From NCBI GenBank assembly GCA_003669615.1, contig QWOO01000247.1, positions 1-32,854 on the forward strand: a stretch of 32,854 bases of DNA, written 5' to 3'. Positions 27,728 to 32,854 of this stretch are shown in pieces. Made by a program: the position numbers and the translations under genes. The DNA is from Planctomycetota bacterium. Its GTDB lineage: Bacteria > Planctomycetota > Planctomycetia > Planctomycetales > Planctomycetaceae. The notes below the pieces were generated by a model that saw only the letters and a list, made by a program, of their open reading frames with translations, was not told the origin of the DNA and did no database searches. Every line of letters begins with the position of its first letter. Position 1 is the first letter of the stretch.

Positions 27728-28273
27728 CTACTCTTCAGTCTTGAAAGGCATCCCAAATGCCTTCAACAACAGTCGTCCTTCGTCGTCCGTAGACGCAGTC
27801 GTCACGAACGTAATATTCATACCCTGAGTGACAGTCACCGTCTCAGGATCAATCTCAGGGAACACCAACTGTTCGCTCAGACCATAGTTATAATTGCCGC
27901 TGCCATCAAACCCCTTGGGGTTCACGCCGCGAAAGTCTCTCACTCGGGGAAGTGCCAAAGTGATCAGACGGTCGAGAAAATCGAACATCCGCTTGTTTCG
28001 CAGCGTAACTCGACAACCAATGGGCTGACCTTCACGCAAACGGAAACCGGACACCGATTTCTTAGCTCGAGTGATCTGGGCCTTCTGCCCGGCCAGCTGG
28101 GTCAACTGGTCGGCGGCCTGATCAAGTCGCTTACGATCATTCACCGCCTCACCAACGCCCATACTGACCACAATCTTTTGTAGACGTGGAATAGAATGAA
28201 TGTTCTTACGACCTAGCGCCGTCTGCAGTTCGGGGACGATACGACTGCGATACTCTTCCTGCAACCGAGACAT
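27728..28273 (-). CDS. rplE: 50S ribosomal protein L5
   Basis: 'IPRLQKIVVSMGVGEAV', 'RVRDFRGVNPKGFDGSGNYNYGL'. Confidence 0.97.
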   Translation of the reverse strand: MSRLQEEYRSRIVPELQTALGRKNIHSIPRLQKIVVSMGVGEAVNDRKRLDQAADQLTQLAGQKAQITRAKKSVSGFRLREGQPIGCRVTLRNKRMFDFLDRLITLALPRVRDFRGVNPKGFDGSGNYNYGLSEQLVFPEIDPETVTVTQGMNITFVTTASTDDEGRLLLKAFGMPFKTEE

Positions 28274-28309
28274 GTCTGCTAACTCTTCAGAAAGTAACCA
28301 AACGGAAAA

Positions 28310-28678
28310 CTAGACGACTTCGCTGGCAAGGCTGACGATCTTCATGAACTTTCGATCCCGCAGTTCTCGTGCAACAGCACCGAAAATGCGAGTCCCCTTC
28401 GGATTGCCGTCATTGTCGACAATCACGATTGCGTTCCGATCAAAGCGAACGTAGGACCCATCAGCACGGCGAGCCGCCTTCCGAGTTCGGACCACTACAC
28501 CCTTGACAACTGAACCAGATCGAATCGCGCTGCCAGCAAGTGCCTTCTGCACGCTGACAACCACGATATCACCAAGTCCAGCGTACCTGCGGCGAGTGCC
28601 GCCGAGCACTTTAATACACCTGGCTGTTTTTGCGCCTGAATTGTCAGCAACATCAAGCAGAGTCTGCATCTGAATCAT
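28310..28678 (-). CDS. rplN: 50S ribosomal protein L14
   Basis: '[27 protein letters not shown]', '[25 protein letters not shown]'. Confidence 0.98.
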   Translation of the reverse strand: MIQMQTLLDVADNSGAKTARCIKVLGGTRRRYAGLGDIVVVSVQKALAGSAIRSGSVVKGVVVRTRKAARRADGSYVRFDRNAIVIVDNDGNPKGTRIFGAVARELRDRKFMKIVSLASEVV

Positions 28679-28704
28679 GACTTATCCCCAAACACTCAAA
28701 AACT

Positions 28705-28980
28705 CTACTCAACACCGACCGACGCCGACTTGCTCACAACGCGCACGAGCTCCCAGCGCTTCAAACGACTCTTCGGCGGACACTCGACGATCTCAACAGT
28801 ATCACCCTTGCGAGCAACGCATTCTTCGTCGTGAACATGACAAACAGTCCTGCCGCGAATGATCTTCCCGTATTTCGGGTGTTTCATTCGTCGGTCAATC
28901 TCAACCCGCAAACTATTCTTCTGCGGATCACGAGCCACAACACCAACCAGAGTCTTTCTCATCGCATCAGTACCAATCAA
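28705..28980 (-). CDS. rpsQ: 30S ribosomal protein S17
   Basis: 'RKTLVGVVARDPQKNSLRVEIDRRMKHPKYGKIIRGRTVCHVHDEE'. Confidence 0.95.
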   Translation of the reverse strand: MIGTDAMRKTLVGVVARDPQKNSLRVEIDRRMKHPKYGKIIRGRTVCHVHDEECVARKGDTVEIVECPPKSRLKRWELVRVVSKSASVGVE

Positions 28981-29177
28981 ACCTTAGAGAGTTCACGCTC
29001 ACGCTGAATTGTGATAATTCGTGCGATGTTTCTACGAAGTTTCTTAACGTTCGATGGCACGTCGTTCCGCTCAGTGGCGGCCTGAACACGCAAACGGAAC
29101 AAAGACTGTTGCGCTTCACGCAGCTCGTGCTGCAGTTGCTCATCAGACATTTCGCGAATCGCCGACGGTTTCGACAT
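28977..29177 (-). CDS. rpmC: 50S ribosomal protein L29
   Basis: 'REMSDEQLQHELREAQQSLFRLRVQAAT...VKKLRRNIARIITIQRERE'. Overlaps rpsQ by 4 nt. Confidence 0.95.
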   Translation of the reverse strand: MSKPSAIREMSDEQLQHELREAQQSLFRLRVQAATERNDVPSNVKKLRRNIARIITIQRERELSKV

Positions 29178-29195
29178 GATAACACCTCAACAACA

Positions 29196-29615
29196 TTAAA
29201 TCTCAGGACGCCGCCCTACGAGACGAACCCTGACCGGCAGCTTGTGAGCCACACGATTGAAACAACTACGAGCGGTGTCGTGAGGAACACCACCCAGCTC
29301 AAACAAAACGGTCCCTGGCTTGACAACTGCAACCCAGCGATCCGGTTCGCCTTTTCCCTTACCCATTCGGGTTTCAAGCGGCCGAGAAGTCACTGACTTC
29401 TGCGGGAATATACGGATAAAGACTCGACCTTCACCACGGACATACTGTGTCGCAGCAATTCGGCAGGCTTCAATCGTCTGACCAGTAATATGACCTGGAT
29501 CCAATGACTGCAGTGCCCATTCACCAAAGACAACAGTGTTGCCGCGAGTCGCCTTACCTCTTATACGCCCTCTTTGGCTTTTTCGATGCTTGACCCGCTT
29601 TGGCATTAGCGCCAT
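29196..29615 (-). CDS. rplP: 50S ribosomal protein L16
   Basis: 'MALMPKRVKHRKSQRGRIRGKATRGN'; start ATG 29615 with GAGGAG upstream (alternative MPKRV start at 29606). Confidence 0.96.
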   Translation of the reverse strand: MALMPKRVKHRKSQRGRIRGKATRGNTVVFGEWALQSLDPGHITGQTIEACRIAATQYVRGEGRVFIRIFPQKSVTSRPLETRMGKGKGEPDRWVAVVKPGTVLFELGGVPHDTARSCFNRVAHKLPVRVRLVGRRPEI

Positions 29616-30255
29616 CTGCAGTCTCCTCGTTCGAATAATCGCCCAGATCAATCCACACTTTCACACCAATAATCCCCATCGCCGTCTTCGACTCGGCAAA
29701 GCCGTAGTCGATATGGCGACGAAGAGTTGACAGCGGGATAGAACCCCGACTTGCCTTCTCCTGTCGAGACATCTCAGCACCGCCAAGACGGCCCGACATC
29801 TGAATCTTTACGCCGTACACCCCGGCACTCATAACCTCATCAAGAGTCTTCTTAATCGCCCGTCGAAAACTGCCACGCTTCTGAAGCTGCTGCGCAATCT
29901 TCATGGCAACAAGACGTGAATTTCGATTAGGATTTGTAATCTCGACAATCTTCACATCCATTCGTCGTCCAGTCAGGTCTTCCAACTCAGCTTTGAGCTT
30001 GTCGACTTCCTGACCCTTGCGACCAATGATCACGCCCGGCCGAGCTGTGTGCATATGCACCACAACCTGATCCCGCGTACGCTCGATCTCAACACGAGCA
30101 ATCTCCGCAAATTCGTACTTAGTGGCCACGAACTTACGAATCTTTTGATCTTCAATCAGCAAGTCACCAAACTCGCGTTTTGAAGCGTACCAACGACTCC
30201 GCCACGTCTCCATGACGCCAACACGAAACCCAGTTGGCCTAACTTTTTGACCCAT
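29554..30255 (-). CDS. rpsC: 30S ribosomal protein S3
   Basis: 'MGQKVRPTGFRVGV', 'HTARPGVIIGRKGQEVDKLKAEL', 'KIQMSGRLGGAEMSR'. Confidence 0.97.
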   Translation of the reverse strand: MGQKVRPTGFRVGVMETWRSRWYASKREFGDLLIEDQKIRKFVATKYEFAEIARVEIERTRDQVVVHMHTARPGVIIGRKGQEVDKLKAELEDLTGRRMDVKIVEITNPNRNSRLVAMKIAQQLQKRGSFRRAIKKTLDEVMSAGVYGVKIQMSGRLGGAEMSRQEKASRGSIPLSTLRRHIDYGFAESKTAMGIIGVKVWIDLGDYSNEETADGANAKAGQASKKPKRAYKR

Positions 30256-30287
30256 AACCGTTGATCCTGACGAAGCGACCGAAAAAA

Positions 30288-30632
30288 TTAGCCCAGCTCT
30301 GGAGCCTCAACCGCAACATGAATGTGCGCGGTACGACGACGAATCAAATTCGCCATCCCACGAGCCCTTGCATGAACTCTCTTGAACATCGGACCGCCGT
30401 CAACACGGGCTTCCGAAATCTTAAGCCTGTCAGGGCTGCGAACCCCTCGATCTTCAGCGTTCGCAATCGCACTCTTCAACACTCGCTCCAGGAACCGCGC
30501 ACCGCGGTTCGGCTCGAACGCCAAGGCGTTCAACCCCTGTTCCGCGGACATTCCGCGGATCATATCAGCGAACGGACGAATCTTCGTTGGCGAAATGCGA
30601 GCGAAGCGATGTATAGCACGTACTGCCGCCAT
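30288..30632 (-). CDS. rplV: 50S ribosomal protein L22
   Basis: 'RFARISPTKIRPFADMIRG', 'VDGGPMFKRVHARARGMANLIRRRTAHIHV'. Confidence 0.96.
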   Translation of the reverse strand: MAAVRAIHRFARISPTKIRPFADMIRGMSAEQGLNALAFEPNRGARFLERVLKSAIANAEDRGVRSPDRLKISEARVDGGPMFKRVHARARGMANLIRRRTAHIHVAVEAPELG

Positions 30633-30634
30633 GA

Positions 30635-30904
30635 TTACTTCTTACCCTTCGAGCCATGCCCGCGGAACGTCCGCGTTGAAGAAAACTCGCCGAGCTTGTG
30701 CCCGACCATATCCTCAGTGACGTACACACTAATGTGCGCACGACCGTTATGTACAAGAAACGTATGCCCAACGAATTCTGGAGAGATCGTACAACGACGA
30801 GCCCAAGTCTTCACTGGCTCTTTCCTGCCCGCCTGGTTGAGCTTCTCAACCTTTTCGAGCACGCGAGGGTCAACGTAAGGACCCTTCTTCAGCGAGCGAC
30901 CCAT
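30635..30904 (-). CDS. rpsS: 30S ribosomal protein S19
   Basis: '[19 protein letters not shown]', '[32 protein letters not shown]'. Confidence 0.98.
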   Translation of the reverse strand: MGRSLKKGPYVDPRVLEKVEKLNQAGRKEPVKTWARRCTISPEFVGHTFLVHNGRAHISVYVTEDMVGHKLGEFSSTRTFRGHGSKGKK

Positions 30905-30931
30905 TCAAACACCCTTCCACAAATCCGATGT

Positions 30932-31786
30932 CTACTTAACCTGACCATAACGAACCGACTTGCGACGACGAATAATAGCTTTCGAAGAAGCCTTCTTTTT
31001 ACTTCGTGTGCGTCCACCCTTAGCAAGCTTACCGCTCGGACTACAAGGATGACGACCTCCGGAATTTCGACCTTCGCCCCCGCCCATCGGGTGAGCGAAT
31101 GGATTCATCGCTGTCCCTCGGACTCGAGGACGAATGCCCTTCCAGCGATTACGACCAGCTTTGCCAATCACAATACTGCTGTGTTCAGAATTCCCAAGCA
31201 CACCGATAGTCGCTCGACAGCTACTCGGAAGCCGACGAACTTCACCGCTCGGCAAAGTGACCTGGGCCCAACGGCCTTCCCGTGCATTCAAAGTTGCACC
31301 GACGCCGGCACTCCGACACAGCTGGCCACCGCGACCCGGCTGCATCTCAATGTTATGAATCACAGTTCCCGCAGGAATTGATCCGAGGAGCATCGAGTTC
31401 CCGATGTTAGGCTCGAGAGCAACACCGCTCTCAACCTTGTCTCCAGCCTTCAAACCCTCAGGAGCCAGAATGTACCGCTTCTCGCCATCCGCATACTCAA
31501 TGAGCGCGATCCGGCTTGAACGGTTAGGGTCGTACTCAATGTGAGTAACAGTCCCAACTACACCATCCTTATCACGCTTGAAGTCGATATGGCGGTACAG
31601 CCTCTTGTGACCACCACCACGATGCAAAGCAGTGATCTTACCCTGATTGTTTCGACCACCACGCTTCTTGAAGCGGCTGGTCAATTCCTTCTCGGGACGT
31701 TTCTTCTTGTCGGTGATTTCAGCGAAGTCACTAACGGAAGCGCCACGGCGACCTGGAGTAACCGGCTTGTAAAATCGAATGCCCAT
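30932..31786 (-). CDS. rplB: 50S ribosomal protein L2
   Basis: '[18 protein letters not shown]', '[35 protein letters not shown]'. Confidence 0.98.
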   Translation of the reverse strand: MGIRFYKPVTPGRRGASVSDFAEITDKKKRPEKELTSRFKKRGGRNNQGKITALHRGGGHKRLYRHIDFKRDKDGVVGTVTHIEYDPNRSSRIALIEYADGEKRYILAPEGLKAGDKVESGVALEPNIGNSMLLGSIPAGTVIHNIEMQPGRGGQLCRSAGVGATLNAREGRWAQVTLPSGEVRRLPSSCRATIGVLGNSEHSSIVIGKAGRNRWKGIRPRVRGTAMNPFAHPMGGGEGRNSGGRHPCSPSGKLAKGGRTRSKKKASSKAIIRRRKSVRYGQVK

Positions 31787-31833
31787 GTTTGAAACTCACA
31801 CCCAAACAGCCAAAATGAAAGCCCAAACCAATC

Positions 31834-32142
31834 CTAGAAAAACGCGATCCGATCTTCGTCGTGCAGTTTCACAACCGCCTTCTTCCAGCTTCGCGTCAAT
31901 CCCAACACCATCTTGTGCCGTCGAGGCTTTCCGATTCGGGTTTGAGTTCGAACAGCCACCACACGAACATCCCACAACTGCTGAACCGCAGCCTTGATGT
32001 CCGTCTTGGTAGCCAGTGGATGAACCTCAAATGAATAAGCGTTCAACTTCTCTGACAAATAAGTACCCTTCTCCGTGACCAAAGGCCTGCGGATAACCTG
32101 ATACGGTTCAAGGGTAATACCTGATACAAAATAAGATGTCAT
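31834..32142 (-). CDS. rplW: 50S ribosomal protein L23
   Basis: 'EPYQVIRRPLVTEKGTYLSEKLNAYSFEVHPLATKTDIKAAVQQLWDVRV'. Start MTSYFVSG at 32142. Confidence 0.95.
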   Translation of the reverse strand: MTSYFVSGITLEPYQVIRRPLVTEKGTYLSEKLNAYSFEVHPLATKTDIKAAVQQLWDVRVVAVRTQTRIGKPRRHKMVLGLTRSWKKAVVKLHDEDRIAFF

Positions 32143-32167
32143 CGAAACACCAAATCCCAGTGTCAAA

Positions 32168-32794
32168 TCAAGCCTGGCGGCCAAGAATGCGATTCATTTC
32201 ACCAACGGTGATAACCAAATGCCTCTGACGAAGCAGACTAAATGCGTTCAGATCGCTGCCCGGCAGCACCATAACACCGTGAATGTTGCGAGCGGATCGC
32301 CATACATTCTGATTAACGCCTTCAGTCGCAAGGAGAACAGTCTTCCCCTCGAGACCAACTGCTTTAAGCAGCCCAGCAACGACCTTTGTCTTAGGCTCAG
32401 AAACGTCCCAGCCCTTCAGCACGACGGCCTGAGAATCCTGAAACTTGCTGAGAAGGGCCATCCGAGTTGCCTTCTGAACAGCCTTCTTTGGAAGCCTGTA
32501 ATAGTAGTCTCTCGGCTTCTTCGCAAATGCGTGGCCACCACCGCGACGAACTGGAGTACGAATCCCCCCAGCTCGAGCACGACCAGTACCCTTTTGCTTA
32601 AACAGCTTACGAGTACTACCCGAAACCATCCCGCGAGACTTGGTCTGAACCGTGCCCACTCGACGATTAGCGAGGTACATCACCACAGCATCATGCAACA
32701 ACTGCTTGCAGACCACATCAGAAATTTCTGACGGCTCAAACGCAAGAGTGCCACAATCAGCACCGGACATATCTTTTACTGGAACCGAAATCAT
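32168..32794 (-). CDS. rplD: 50S ribosomal protein L4
   Basis: 'RKLFKQKGTGRARAGGIRTPVRRGGGHAFAKKPRDYYYRLPKK'. Start MISVPVKD at 32794. Confidence 0.97.
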   Translation of the reverse strand: MISVPVKDMSGADCGTLAFEPSEISDVVCKQLLHDAVVMYLANRRVGTVQTKSRGMVSGSTRKLFKQKGTGRARAGGIRTPVRRGGGHAFAKKPRDYYYRLPKKAVQKATRMALLSKFQDSQAVVLKGWDVSEPKTKVVAGLLKAVGLEGKTVLLATEGVNQNVWRSARNIHGVMVLPGSDLNAFSLLRQRHLVITVGEMNRILGRQA

Positions 32795-32808
32795 GGCACC
32801 ACCAAAGC

Positions 32809-32854
32809 TCAAGCACGATTCTTCATGGAACGACGAATGACTACATACCCACCA
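32809..32854 (-). CDS. rplC: 50S ribosomal protein L3, C-terminal end only (truncated by window edge)
   Basis: Own translation: ...GGYVVIRRSMKNRA*, matching the L3 C-terminal 'GGYVxVR' tail; position immediately upstream of rplD. Not in the ORF track. Confidence 0.85.
   Translation of the reverse strand, partial: GGYVVIRRSMKNRA

Noticed and set aside
30698-31381. 227-aa + strand ORF
   Set aside because: Antisense to rpsS and rplB; Thr/Arg/Ser-rich shadow translation.

Overview
The sequence looks like a planctomycete-type chromosomal window (inference from protein character and gene content). The right third (~21.0-32.85 kb, minus strand) is one long ribosomal-protein/secY/rpoA operon: rplC(partial)-rplD-rplW-rplB-rpsS-rplV-rpsC-rplP-rpmC-rpsQ-rplN-rplE-rpsN-rpsH-rplF-rplR-rpsE-rplO-secY-rpmJ-rpsM-rpsK-rpoA-rplQ, closed by a hairpin/T-tract terminator. 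rplX (L24) is absent from its usual slot between rplN and rplE, rpmD is absent between rpsE and rplO, and adk/map/infA and rpsD are absent from their usual slots. The left part has an envelope-polysaccharide cluster (Wzz-like partial, O-antigen ligase/polymerase-like, WecA-like), a cysH-type reductase, mutM, folK, pyrF, a DegT-family aminotransferase, a D-2-hydroxyacid dehydrogenase, a flavin-reductase-like protein, an HELYH putative metallopeptidase and several secreted or unknown proteins. A 58-aa Flp-type pilin, an L36 gene and two edge-truncated genes are missing from the supplied ORF track. The most unusual non-coding structures are a nested inverted-repeat element (673-956) whose two halves carry hairpins with compensatory base changes, a MITE-like element (5836-5977) with a perfect 24-bp internal inverted repeat plus a diverged half copy at ~563-644, and an 8x GGGCATT heptamer array (17775-17830). 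I did not find a clear new multi-gene defence or biosynthetic system.
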